Assembly: GCF_019236475.1 (NCBI RefSeq) | Contig: NZ_JAFAIX010000011.1 | Span: 248,001-312,000 of the forward strand | Length of the DNA: 64,000 bases | Direction: 5' to 3' | DNA from: Chitinophaga sp. | GTDB lineage: Bacteria > Bacteroidota > Bacteroidia > Chitinophagales > Chitinophagaceae | Shown: positions 36,672 to 44,904 of the stretch, piece by piece | Numbering within the stretch: position 1 is the stretch's first letter | How the letters are laid out: every line of letters begins with the position of its first letter | Translations under genes and position numbers: made by a program | Notes under the pieces: generated by a model | The model's input: the letters and a program-made list of their open reading frames with translations, nothing else | The model's database searches: none | Told to the model about the DNA's origin: nothing

Positions 36672-36803
36672 ATGAAGTATACTATCCTATTCAGCAGCCT
36701 TGTTGCGCTGTTGGTAACCGGGTGCGTACCGCACCAGTCCTCTTCCATAGCGGATAAAGCCTCCGCATTGCTCCTACAAAGGTTTGCTACTGTCGGCTTT
36801 TAA
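36672..36803 (+). CDS. Small putative lipoprotein, 43 residues
   Basis: A short frame from ATG to TAA encoding a clear lipoprotein signal: MKYTILFSSLVALLVTGC, with lipobox LVTGC and Cys18, followed by only 25 residues (VPHQSSSIADKASALLLQRF and a few more). It could be a genuine small lipoprotein or a remnant of a longer one. It is on the same strand as, and 37 bases before, the amidohydrolase start. No family recognised. Confidence 0.5.
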   Translation: MKYTILFSSLVALLVTGCVPHQSSSIADKASALLLQRFATVGF

Positions 36804-36840
36804 TAACCATTTTCTGAAGCACTCATTTAAAATACATCTT

Positions 36841-38676
36841 ATGAAAAAAAACCTTTTACATGTATTCTGCCTGTTATCGGCATTTTTACTGTGTTTACCT
36901 ACCATAGCACAGGTAAAAACTATTATGGTATACCGATCACGTCCTACCCCGCAAGGTGCCAAAACACACTACATTCTGACGATGAGAGGTACGAATGAAA
37001 AAGATCCTGATAATTATGTGGAATCGATGGTGGTAGACGAAGGAAAAATTAAATATGTTGGAAGTAACGAAGGTGCAATGGCATTTATAAAAGCCCAAAA
37101 GTATCCTAGCGGTGTACACTTCATCAGTACTTATGTAAATCCAGGAACGATCCTCATGCCAGGCTTCATTGACCCACATGCGCATATTGCACAGCAAACC
37201 AGTGCCTATGGCATGATAGACCTTTCCCCGAAACCATATGGAGATATCAATACCATGAAGAAATTATATGATACCATGTATCTCTCTGTAAAAGGGGTAA
37301 AGGATCCAACAGCCTTGATAGTAGGTAATAATTATGATGATGCCCGCCTGCAACCCATGAAGCATCCAAGAAGGGAAGATTTGGATCTTATCTCAGGAAA
37401 GCATCCCATGTACCTGATCCATACGTCCGGTCATATGGGAGTAGCCAACACGGCTATGATGAATTTATTAGGATTTATGAAGCCTGATACTACCGTAGAA
37501 GGGGGTACGATTGTACGGGAACATGGAAAACCCACCGGCTTGTTGACAGAAAATGCCAATATTGCGGCTTTGGGATATATATTTAGTCACGCTCCCATTA
37601 GTAAAGATACTGCCATAGCAAGGATGCTAAGAGCAGAAAAACTCTGGTTTGCAAACGGATTGACGACTGTCTGCGAAGGCCGCTGTGATCCGCAATCATT
37701 GGAATTGATACACCAGTTAAATGATAAAGGCGCACTGACAGCAGATTTCATTGTACTCCCTGATTTTGACTCCAACAAAGATAATCTCGCGAAATGGCAA
37801 CCATATTATAACAATTACGACGCTGGTTACCATCACTTCAAAATCGGTGGCGTTAAATTCACCTTTGATGGATCTCCACAAGGGAGAGATGCATGGCTAG
37901 TTAAACCATACACCCATCCTCCAACTTGGGAATCAGCGGACTTCAACGGCGATCCCATCTATCCAGACACCACAAAATTGAAAGAATACGTAGGAAAGGT
38001 ATTTGATATGGGTATGAGCGTGAATATACATTGCAACGGAGACTCTGCTATTGAAGAAGGATTGAATGTAATTGAAAGTGTAATAGGTCGTTACAAAGCG
38101 CCGTTACCGAATGTAATCATACATACCCAAATGTGTACATCTAACCAGATACAACGACTCAAAAAAGATGCTGCCTTCCTGATGCCTAGTTTTTTCCCTA
38201 CACATACCTATATCTGGGGAGCATGGCATCGGGATGTCACAATAGGACCAGATCGTGCAAGGCGTATCAGTCCATGTAAAGAAGCATTAGACAATAACAT
38301 TGTTTTCACTATTCATACAGACGCTCCCGTTACACCGCCGGATATGCTCACAGCAGCGTATAGTGCAGTGAATCGCACTACGTTGATGGACCCTACTCCC
38401 ACCGTTCTTGGCCCGGAGCAACGCCTCGATGGATACAATGCTTTAAAAGCTATGACCATTAATGCAGCCATCCAATGGGGTGAACAAAGTACCAAAGGAA
38501 CATTTGAGAAAGACAAAAGGGCAGATATGATATTGGTTTCAGGCGATCCGTTGAAGATACAACCAGGCGTGACTACGATATTACAGACTTACAAAGATGG
38601 CAAGCTGGTGTATTCTAAGAAAGCAGCCAATAATAGTATGGCAAAGACAGTAGGGATGAATGAAACAAGGCATTAA
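36841..38676 (+). CDS. Exported YtcJ-type amidohydrolase
   Basis: Metal-dependent hydrolase of 611 residues when started at ATG 36841. That start gives a clean signal peptide (MKKNLLHVFCLLSAFLLCLP, ends TIAQ); a longer frame from 36784 would only add untypical residues. Family signatures: GTILMPGFIDPHAHIAQ (HxH metal ligands), TSGHMGVANTAMMNLLG, VNIHCNGDSAIEE and VFTIHTDAPVTPP. YtcJ-type enzymes belong to the D-aminoacylase/imidazolone group; the substrate is unknown. The exported location is notable and suggests periplasmic turnover of an amide or N-acyl compound. Confidence 0.92.
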   Translation: MKKNLLHVFCLLSAFLLCLPTIAQVKTIMVYRSRPTPQGAKTHYILTMRGTNEKDPDNYVESMVVDEGKIKYVGSNEGAMAFIKAQKYPSGVHFISTYVNPGTILMPGFIDPHAHIAQQTSAYGMIDLSPKPYGDINTMKKLYDTMYLSVKGVKDPTALIVGNNYDDARLQPMKHPRREDLDLISGKHPMYLIHTSGHMGVANTAMMNLLGFMKPDTTVEGGTIVREHGKPTGLLTENANIAALGYIFSHAPISKDTAIARMLRAEKLWFANGLTTVCEGRCDPQSLELIHQLNDKGALTADFIVLPDFDSNKDNLAKWQPYYNNYDAGYHHFKIGGVKFTFDGSPQGRDAWLVKPYTHPPTWESADFNGDPIYPDTTKLKEYVGKVFDMGMSVNIHCNGDSAIEEGLNVIESVIGRYKAPLPNVIIHTQMCTSNQIQRLKKDAAFLMPSFFPTHTYIWGAWHRDVTIGPDRARRISPCKEALDNNIVFTIHTDAPVTPPDMLTAAYSAVNRTTLMDPTPTVLGPEQRLDGYNALKAMTINAAIQWGEQSTKGTFEKDKRADMILVSGDPLKIQPGVTTILQTYKDGKLVYSKKAANNSMAKTVGMNETRH

Positions 38677-38706
38677 TTCATGTCCTCATTATAACCATTA
38701 AAAAGC

Positions 38707-38746
38707 CCGCCGCTCCAACAGTCTGCAAACTGCATCGGAGCGGCGG
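38707..38746 (+). terminator. Stable hairpin after amidohydrolase gene
   Basis: CCGCCGCTCC pairs with GGAGCGGCGG around 20 bases, 30 bases after the stop and in the convergent gap with tonB. It lacks a long T run, so it may act as an RNA end-protecting structure or a weak terminator. Confidence 0.6.
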
Positions 38747-38817
38747 TTGATTTTAGTAGATGCAACAGGCTTCTGGCGGAAGGAGAGTTACATGGAGATT
38801 TTTGCTACAGATGATCA

Positions 38818-39693
38818 TCAATTATCCAGTTGAAATTTAACAGGGATGGTAAAGTACACTGGTACGTTACGTCCTCCCTGACGGCCAGGTTTCCATTTAG
38901 GCATCCCTTTTATCACACGCATGGCTTCTTCTTCTAATCCACCTCCTTTACGGGCACCAAGTACTTTCACATCTCCGATACTTCCGTCAGGACTCACTAC
39001 AAATTGCACTGGAACTGTTCCATAGATACCATTCTCTCTTGCTGCATCTGGATAACGCATATTCCTCTGCAAGTATCTGCCCAATGCATCCAAGCCACCA
39101 GGGAATTCCGGCATTATCTCCACAGTGATAAAAGGCTCGTCTCTTGCAGGAGGGACTTCCAGCTTCACAACACCAGATCCTCCATTACCAGCCAATTCAG
39201 GAGGAATATCAGCACCACCTTCTACACCAACTTCATTTTTCACACCGATGTTATTATGCCTTAGTTCTTCCTGTGGAGGTATTTCATCTGGCGCCTGATC
39301 ATCAGGTGCGATTTTGGGTGCAACAAACTTGGATGTAGGCGCGGCTGGTGGCGGTGTTTGTGCTACTGGCGGCGGCGGTGGCGGCGTATTACGCGGCTGT
39401 TCTATTATTGGATCAATCGGCGCAATAGGCTTGTACACAAAGGGTTTTGTATCACCTTTATCTGCTGCCCAAGAGTTGTTTACTACATAACCACCTACGA
39501 GTAATAATGCAATGGATGCGGTGCACAAAATAGCATTGCGTACACGTTTATCATACCTACTCCTCAATTCATAAGCACCATAATCCTTGTTCCTTCCGGT
39601 GAAGAGAATATCGAGAAATTCATCTCCTCTGATTTTAGTTGTGTTCATGGCGAATGGCTTTTCTACTAGATGACGCAGAAAATAATTTTCCAT
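38818..39693 (-). CDS. tonB: TonB energy-transducing protein
   Basis: Links the proton gradient of the inner membrane to TonB-dependent outer-membrane receptors. The 291 residues show the Bacteroidota TonB signature ILFTGRNKDYGAYELRSRYDKR, a membrane helix (about 53-75), a Pro-rich spacer (RNTPPPPPPVAQTPPPAAPT), and the C-terminal TonB domain (about 200-291): NMRYPDAARENGIYGTVPVQF, then MPKWKPGRQGGRNVPVYFTI. The internal Met at 16 (MNTTKIRGDEF, base 39648) is probably the true start. It may serve SusC receptors such as the one at 62491. Confidence 0.93.
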   Translation of the reverse strand: MENYFLRHLVEKPFAMNTTKIRGDEFLDILFTGRNKDYGAYELRSRYDKRVRNAILCTASIALLLVGGYVVNNSWAADKGDTKPFVYKPIAPIDPIIEQPRNTPPPPPPVAQTPPPAAPTSKFVAPKIAPDDQAPDEIPPQEELRHNNIGVKNEVGVEGGADIPPELAGNGGSGVVKLEVPPARDEPFITVEIMPEFPGGLDALGRYLQRNMRYPDAARENGIYGTVPVQFVVSPDGSIGDVKVLGARKGGGLEEEAMRVIKGMPKWKPGRQGGRNVPVYFTIPVKFQLDN

Positions 39694-39744
39694 AAAAGTT
39701 TCTTAAAATTTTTTTGAGCACTTGGAAAGTATAGCGCATAAAGA

Positions 39745-40000
39745 AGTCCCGGCCTTAGACCGGGACTTGCTGGCACTGGGGCACCTTACCTGAAAACAGG
39801 TGGTTCCTTAAGTTATTAGGCTTTCCGAAAAACGTATATACATAGACGTTAGTTTCACTGTTAGCAGTAATATTTTGATGTAACCTTCTTAAGCGAATAA
39901 TTGACAAACAGTTCCAGAGGCGACTACCAGCAAACCCCACCAGTATGTTCGCGGCAATGCCTCGTAGAACCGTGTCTGATACTTATTAAATGGAAAAAAA
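39745..40000 (-). ncRNA. Candidate structured RNA (minus strand)
   Basis: The 777-base gap 39694-40470 has no supported ORF. On the minus strand GGGGTTTGCTGG (near 39940) can pair along all 12 bases, with two G-U pairs, with CCAGCAAGTCCC (near 39760). Inside lies ACCTG-TTTT-CAGGT, and at the end a terminator-like AAGTCCCGG-TCTAAGG-CCGGGACTT, which competes with the long helix for AAGTCCC. A long closed hairpin with an alternative 3' stem recalls 6S-type RNAs or attenuators. No clear promoter box and no family match that I can confirm. The remaining 40001-40450 shows nothing definite. Confidence 0.3.
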
Positions 40001-40458
40001 TTTTGTAACTTATATGCCGGGTAGCTACGGGGAGATATGATACTGAGAAATTTACCACCAATAAATTTGCAGCATACCGTCCCCGCGTACTACACAGGCA
40101 TTCTATTTACAGCTTACAGAACGCATAAACTTTTCCTTCAGCAGTTACAGCAACAACTGTAAATAACTGCGGATGGATAACGGGAACAGGTATATTGATT
40201 GGAGAGAAGCGCTTTTATACGCTTGCCACTTGTCAGGTTGTGCTGTTTCATAGTGTATACTTTTACACATTAAGTTTTAACTGGCACAGCTCCTTGCTGG
40301 TGGCTCAAGATGCAGTGAGATGTATTAGTCTATCGAATTGGTAGACAAATATACATCCGCTTTTAATAATTCCAAACAGATCTTCGATTTTTTTAAAAAA
40401 TAATTTCCTGGTAACAAATCCAAGGCAGTAATACTTTACGGGTTGCTTTAAAATGCTA

Positions 40459-40466
40459 TAATTTTG
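40459..40466 (+). promoter_or_regulatory. -7 promoter box directly before yitT-like gene
   Basis: TAATTTTG matches TAnnTTTG and ends four bases before the ATG at 40471, so transcription would begin at about the start codon (possibly leaderless message). Confidence 0.5.
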
Positions 40467-40470
40467 CAGC

Positions 40471-41301
40471 ATGAAAGAACATGTGAAAAATCTCCTGCTC
40501 ATCATTTTAGGTGCTTTCATCTTTTCTGTGGGCATTAACTATCTGGCCATCCCCAATAAGCTCTCTGAAGGCGGTGTGATTGGTCTTACTATCGTTACCT
40601 ATTACTATTTTGGCTGGTCGCCGGGCATAACGAACATGATCGCCAACCTCATACTCTTTGTAGTCGGATATAAAGTGCTGGACAAAAGGACTATGGCCTA
40701 CACGGTGCTGGGCGTTATCTTTTGTTCCCTGTTCCTGTATCTTACCGAACACCCGCTGATACCTATTACCCAGAATACCTTACTGGCAGCCATCTTTGCC
40801 GGACTACTGGTGGGTATCGGGATTGGCCTTGTATTCCTTTCCGGTGGCACTACCGGCGGTTCCGCCATCTTAGCGCGGTTGGTCAATAAATTCACTGGGA
40901 TGTCTTTGGGGAATTCCATGCTGATTTTTGACATTTTCGTTATTCTAATATCCTCCTTCATTATAGGCATTGAGAAAACCATGTATACCTTTATTGCAGT
41001 GTACATTGGGGCTAGAACAGTGGATTTCATTGTGGATGGTCTGAATACCAAACGTGCTATCACTATCATCTCCCAACAGCCGGAAAAGATTGCAGATCGC
41101 ATTACTAGTGAGCTGAAAAGAGGTTGCACTGTACTGCATGGCCATGGCGCCTATACGAAAGCGCCTAAAGAGGTGCTATATGTGGTGATCGGGAAGCAGG
41201 AGTTAATGCGACTGAAATCACTCGTACAGGAAACCGATGCAGAGGCTTTCTTGGTGATTCATGAAGTGCATGAGGTGTTGGGAAGAGGATTTTCCATGTA
41301 A
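40471..41301 (+). CDS. YitT-family membrane protein with C-terminal DUF2179
   Basis: Inner-membrane protein of 276 residues. Five to six hydrophobic segments occupy about 1-190, with the family motifs NYLAIPNKLSEGGVIGL and VFLSGGTTGGSAILARLV. The C-terminal soluble DUF2179 domain (about 205-276) reads ITIISQQPEKIADRIT, RGCTVLHGHGAYTK and VIHEVHEVLGRGF, a PII/ACT-like sensory fold. The transported or sensed molecule of YitT proteins is not established. A strong terminator follows. Confidence 0.93.
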   Translation: MKEHVKNLLLIILGAFIFSVGINYLAIPNKLSEGGVIGLTIVTYYYFGWSPGITNMIANLILFVVGYKVLDKRTMAYTVLGVIFCSLFLYLTEHPLIPITQNTLLAAIFAGLLVGIGIGLVFLSGGTTGGSAILARLVNKFTGMSLGNSMLIFDIFVILISSFIIGIEKTMYTFIAVYIGARTVDFIVDGLNTKRAITIISQQPEKIADRITSELKRGCTVLHGHGAYTKAPKEVLYVVIGKQELMRLKSLVQETDAEAFLVIHEVHEVLGRGFSM

Positions 41302-41316
41302 TATTATTGCTGCAAC

Positions 41317-41351
41317 AAAAAAGCCCGATAGCTGCGCTATCGGGCTTTTTT
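41317..41351 (+). terminator. Intrinsic terminator after yitT-like gene
   Basis: AAAAAAGCCCGATAGC-TGC-GCTATCGGGCTTTTTT, a perfect 16-bp stem with A and T tracts, usable from both sides. Its loop is TGC, as in the dispersed element's hairpin 1. Confidence 0.9.
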
Positions 41352-41394
41352 GTTGTGGTTAATTCCACACCTGGCGCGGAATTAACCACAACAA
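41350..41394 (-). terminator. Second perfect inverted repeat in the convergent gap
   Basis: TTGTTGTGGTTAATTCC (41350-41366) and its exact complement (41378-41394) enclose 11 bases. It ends three bases from the stop of the GH5-like gene. On the minus strand the stem is followed by AAAAAAG rather than T, so it is a hairpin that could protect the 3' end; termination for that gene would come from the adjacent stem at 41317-41351. Confidence 0.7.
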
Positions 41395-41396
41395 CT

Positions 41397-42458
41397 TTAT
41401 GGTTTTACACCGTTTACTTCTTTAATCAGTCGCACTTCTGCGCTATCATACGGTAAACCGTTTTTATGTAAGATATCATGGAACCATACTTTTGGATCCT
41501 CACCACTTGGAATAGGGTCGTTCCAGGCATATTTAGTATTCGTCTTCCCATCCACTAATCCCCAACTGATAGCACTTACCTTTTCTTCCTTCAACATGGG
41601 GAGGATATTCTCAAATCTACTGCCATGCGTACGCGCCATATATTCCGTACAGATCAACGGACGGCCAAATTTACGCAGGGAATCAATGGCTTTTTGATGC
41701 GTGCGCTCATCCTGGTAGTTATGATAGGTGATGATATCTGATTTCTCTAGTTGGATTTTATTCAGATTGGCCAGTGCAGGCATCCAGACGCCGGAAGTTA
41801 ACGGTTGATCCGGATTTACCTGTCGCCCCCATTGGAAAACATCTGTCAGCAAGACAGCGCTGGAATCTCCATAACCGCTATTTCCTGGCTCATTATACAG
41901 ATCCCACATAATGATGCGTTTATCATTTTTAAAGGTTTGTAGCACATCTTTTACGTAGGCTTGGAGGGTATCAATGAGATGTGGGCTATGATAAATCGCA
42001 GATCCGGGGTCCCTCACCCAGCCGGAATTATGAATACCAGGCCTAGGAGCGGGCTGTGGACCGCTTTGGGGATAATCATTCCAGCAATCATCAAAAAAGA
42101 CGAAAATAGTACCTATCCGATGACGATTAGCGATGGCCAGGTAAGTATCCATCCGTTTTTTGAATCCGGAGGCATCCTCCACCCATGGGAGATGATGTAG
42201 GTAGACACGTACTGCATTGAAGCCGAGGCCGGACGCATAGTCCAGTTCCCGGTCAATTCCTGCAGAGTCAAAAGTTGCTGCCTGCCACATTTCCAATTGA
42301 TTAACAGCGGAACTGGGGATAAAATCCACCCCGCTCATCCAACCTTTGGCGGCATACCAGTCGTTGGCCTTTTTCAATGTCCAAATCGATCGTTCCCTTG
42401 TACAGGCACTAATCAGCAGCAAAAACAAGCATGTAAAGAGGAGAAGAGTTTTCTGCAT
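41397..42458 (-). CDS. Cellulase-like lipoprotein glycosidase, clan GH-A (GH5-like)
   Basis: Exported lipoprotein of 353 residues; the lipobox LLISAC places Cys19 at the mature N-terminus. The fold is a GH-A TIM barrel: FNAVRVYLHHLPW on an early strand, IGTIFVFFDDCWND, RIIMWDLYNEPGNSG with acid/base Glu190, and RPLICTEYMAR with nucleophile Glu272. Family is close to GH5 or related cellulase-like groups. The substrate is probably a beta-linked glycan or glycoside, but cannot be specified. It is alone on its strand, divergent from the NagX-like gene. Confidence 0.88.
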   Translation of the reverse strand: MQKTLLLFTCLFLLLISACTRERSIWTLKKANDWYAAKGWMSGVDFIPSSAVNQLEMWQAATFDSAGIDRELDYASGLGFNAVRVYLHHLPWVEDASGFKKRMDTYLAIANRHRIGTIFVFFDDCWNDYPQSGPQPAPRPGIHNSGWVRDPGSAIYHSPHLIDTLQAYVKDVLQTFKNDKRIIMWDLYNEPGNSGYGDSSAVLLTDVFQWGRQVNPDQPLTSGVWMPALANLNKIQLEKSDIITYHNYQDERTHQKAIDSLRKFGRPLICTEYMARTHGSRFENILPMLKEEKVSAISWGLVDGKTNTKYAWNDPIPSGEDPKVWFHDILHKNGLPYDSAEVRLIKEVNGVKP

Positions 42459-42621
42459 AACGTAGCGTTTTTAGTTGGCCATGGTGGCATCTCTCTAAAA
42501 ATAATCAAATAGAAAGTTCGTTGTATGTCCTTTTTTCGGGCAGTCATTTGTTTTTTGGAAGATTGCTTTCTATATTTAATACGTCTCACATTCCTTACTA
42601 TCTTATCAACCAAACTGGTCT

Positions 42622-43746
42622 ATGACACAGACAACCCAACGATTCCTGCCACTGGATGTTTTCCGGGGACTTACCATTTGTTTTATGATCATTGTCAATA
42701 CCGGCGGTACGGGCGGCGTATATGCACCCCTGGAACATGCTGCCTGGCACGGGTTTACGCCCACGGACCTGGTTTTCCCTTCTTTTCTTTTTGCCGTTGG
42801 TAATGCCATGAGTTTCAGTATGAAGAAGTTTTCCACGCTATCGCAGGCCGTGGTATTGGGAAAAATATTCAAACGTACTGCCATCATATTTCTATTGGGG
42901 TTCTTGATGTATTGGTTTCCATTTTTCCATCACACCACTGATGGCAGTGGGCTCAGCTTCACCTCATTTTCGTATACCCGTGTATTTGGGGTATTGCAAC
43001 GGATAGCCTTATGTTACTGTTTCGCCTCCTTGCTGATTTATTATTTCAACAGCAAGGTGGTATGGAGCATCAGTGCCTTGCTCCTATTGGGTTATTGGGC
43101 CGTACTTTGGTTTTGTGGCACGCCGGGAGAGCAATACACCTTGCAAGGCAATGCCGGCTTGGCGCTGGACCGCTGGTTATTAGGAGATCTCCACCTTTAT
43201 CATGGAGAAGGCGTTGCCTTTGATCCAGAAGGATTATTGAGCACCTTCCCCGCCATTGTAAATGTAGTAGCAGGATATTATGCAGGAATGTATATTCAGA
43301 GAGACGGCAAGTCCTCGAAAGGCATAGCCACACTGATCCTGGCGGGGATCTGTTGTATTATAGTAGCCCTCTTATGGAATACTGTTTTTCCTATCAACAA
43401 GAAACTCTGGACCAGCTCATATGTATTCCTGACAGTTGGTATTGATTTGCTGATCATTGCCTTTTTGATATACCTCATAGACATCTTACACATTACTTTT
43501 GGGACGGGATTTTTTACTGTTTTTGGCAAAAATCCCCTGTTTTTATACCTTTTGTCGGAAATCCTGGCGATCCTGTTGTACTTTTTCTTAGTGAATAACG
43601 GCAGCGCCTATACGTGGGTAAATGGTTTCTTTCAGTCGATTTCTCCCGGTAAATTCGGTTCGCTGTTATTCTCCCTTAGTTTTATGCTGCTGTGTTGGCT
43701 GGTAGGTTTTATACTGGATAGAAAGCGGATCTATGTCCGAGTGTAA
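42622..43746 (+). CDS. NagX/HGSNAT-like membrane acyltransferase (DUF5009)
   Basis: Polytopic membrane protein of 374 residues with about ten hydrophobic segments. N-terminal signature RFLPLDVFRGLTICFMIIVNTGG and HAAWHGFTPTDLVFPSFLFAVGNAMSF match the family of heparan-alpha-glucosaminide N-acetyltransferase and bacterial NagX, which acts on glucosamine or GlcNAc transport/acetylation. The conserved His of HAAWHG is the proposed acyl carrier in this family. It lies near GH5-like and GH20 genes, which would fit amino-sugar use. The SDR gene follows 38 bases later. Confidence 0.88.
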   Translation: MTQTTQRFLPLDVFRGLTICFMIIVNTGGTGGVYAPLEHAAWHGFTPTDLVFPSFLFAVGNAMSFSMKKFSTLSQAVVLGKIFKRTAIIFLLGFLMYWFPFFHHTTDGSGLSFTSFSYTRVFGVLQRIALCYCFASLLIYYFNSKVVWSISALLLLGYWAVLWFCGTPGEQYTLQGNAGLALDRWLLGDLHLYHGEGVAFDPEGLLSTFPAIVNVVAGYYAGMYIQRDGKSSKGIATLILAGICCIIVALLWNTVFPINKKLWTSSYVFLTVGIDLLIIAFLIYLIDILHITFGTGFFTVFGKNPLFLYLLSEILAILLYFFLVNNGSAYTWVNGFFQSISPGKFGSLLFSLSFMLLCWLVGFILDRKRIYVRV

Positions 43747-43784
43747 GCAGTAATTGTTACATTAGTAGCAAATAAACAGGTTAT

Positions 43785-44570
43785 ATGGATCTCTCACTTA
43801 AAGGAAAAACCGCGTTGATATGCGGCAGCTCACAGGGAATAGGGTTGGCCACAGCCATTGAACTGTCGCAACTGGGCGCCAACTGTATACTGCTAGCCAG
43901 AAATGAAGAACGGTTGCAGGCGGCCTTGGGGCAGCTCCACAACGGACACGGCCAGAAACACCGCATTGAAATAGCTGATTTTTCAGATATCCATGAAGTT
44001 ATCAGCGTAGCGAATGATCTAGCGGCTACTACTCCTGTACATATTCTCATCAATAATACTGGAGGTCCTGCTGCTGGACCTATTCTCCAGGCGGAAACTA
44101 AGTCTTTCGCAGATGCCTTTGAACAGCACCTGCTCTGCAACCAGGTGCTCGTACAAGCGTTAGTTCCAGGTATGATTGAAGCTGGATATGGCCGTATCAT
44201 CAATATCATAAGTACCTCTGTAAAAACACCACTGAAAAATCTGGGTGTTTCTAATACGATTCGTTGGGCGGTGGCTTCCTGGGCCAAAACATTAGCCACA
44301 GAAGTAGCACCACATGGAATCACCGTGAATAACGTACTCCCTGGTTCTACTAATACCGCCAGGTTAACTGCCCTTTTTGAGCATAGCGCCAAACAGAGGA
44401 AGGTAGCTCCGGAAGTTGTTTCCAATGAATGGTTAAGTGAAATTCCTATGAAACGTTTTGGAGAACCGAAGGAAATAGCTGCACTGGCCGCTTTCCTGGC
44501 ATCGCCTGCTGCTTCTTATATTTCTGGTACCAGTATAGCGGTTGATGGTGGGAAGACGCCTGTCATGTAG
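43785..44570 (+). CDS. SDR-family protein lacking the catalytic Tyr and Lys
   Basis: Rossmann-fold short-chain dehydrogenase/reductase of 261 residues, annotated by similarity to 3-oxoacyl-ACP reductases. The cofactor motif is GSSQGIG (14-20), with NNTGGP and PHGITVNNVLPGSTNT as expected. The catalytic Ser region is ISTS (Ser143 or Ser145), but where YxxxK belongs the sequence reads SNTIR: Tyr is replaced by Ser156 and Lys by Arg160. This matches a known SDR subgroup without the full tetrad, so activity is uncertain. Co-directional with the NagX-like gene upstream. Element copy C follows 26 bases after the stop. Confidence 0.9.
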   Translation: MDLSLKGKTALICGSSQGIGLATAIELSQLGANCILLARNEERLQAALGQLHNGHGQKHRIEIADFSDIHEVISVANDLAATTPVHILINNTGGPAAGPILQAETKSFADAFEQHLLCNQVLVQALVPGMIEAGYGRIINIISTSVKTPLKNLGVSNTIRWAVASWAKTLATEVAPHGITVNNVLPGSTNTARLTALFEHSAKQRKVAPEVVSNEWLSEIPMKRFGEPKEIAALAAFLASPAASYISGTSIAVDGGKTPVM

Positions 44571-44596
44571 GCAATACCGTCTTATTATAGCTGTAT

Positions 44597-44676
44597 AAAA
44601 AAACGAAAATGAAGTCTGCGACTTCATTTTCGTTTTTTTTATTTTTCGTCGTCCCTGCCCGTTGGGCAGGGACGAC
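44597..44676. repeat. Two-hairpin dispersed element, copy C
   Basis: Hairpin 1 (44597-44638) is AAACGAAAATGAAGTC-TGC-, then the exact complement with A/T tracts. Hairpin 2 (44648-44676) is GTCGTCCCTGCCC-GTT-GGGCAGGGACGAC. Here hairpin 1 comes directly after the SDR gene on the plus strand and probably ends its message. Confidence 0.85.
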
Positions 44677-44841
44677 AGGCAGGAGCGTTTTGCCTTCATT
44701 TCCTTTGGGTTAATTTTAATAAATAACTGACCGTTGGGCAGGCACGACAGACAGCAGCAATTTGCCTTCATTTCCTTTTGGTATTTTAATAAATAACTGG
44801 CCGTTGGGCAGGCACGACAGGCAGGAGCGTTTTGCCTTCAT
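44677..44841. repeat. Tandem array attached to copy C (72, 70 and partial 23 bp units)
   Basis: Units 44677-44748, 44749-44818 and a partial 44819-44841 share AGGCAGGAGCGTTTTGCCTTC (one divergent) and ATTTTAATAAATAACTG, and the full ones end in CCGTTGGGCAGGCACGAC, a decayed 3' arm of hairpin 2. The rest of the gap to lutA (44842-44904) shows nothing recognised. Confidence 0.85.
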
Positions 44842-44904
44842 GCTTGTGTGCAACAAATTATCGGCTAAGGTGTTAATCAAAGGCGGACTTTACCCGCTCT
44901 ACGT

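Noticed and set aside
39755..39940. 61-codon minus-strand ORF upstream of tonB
   Set aside because: Overlaps strongly paired RNA-like segments and has no coding signal; a structured RNA or leader is the better reading.
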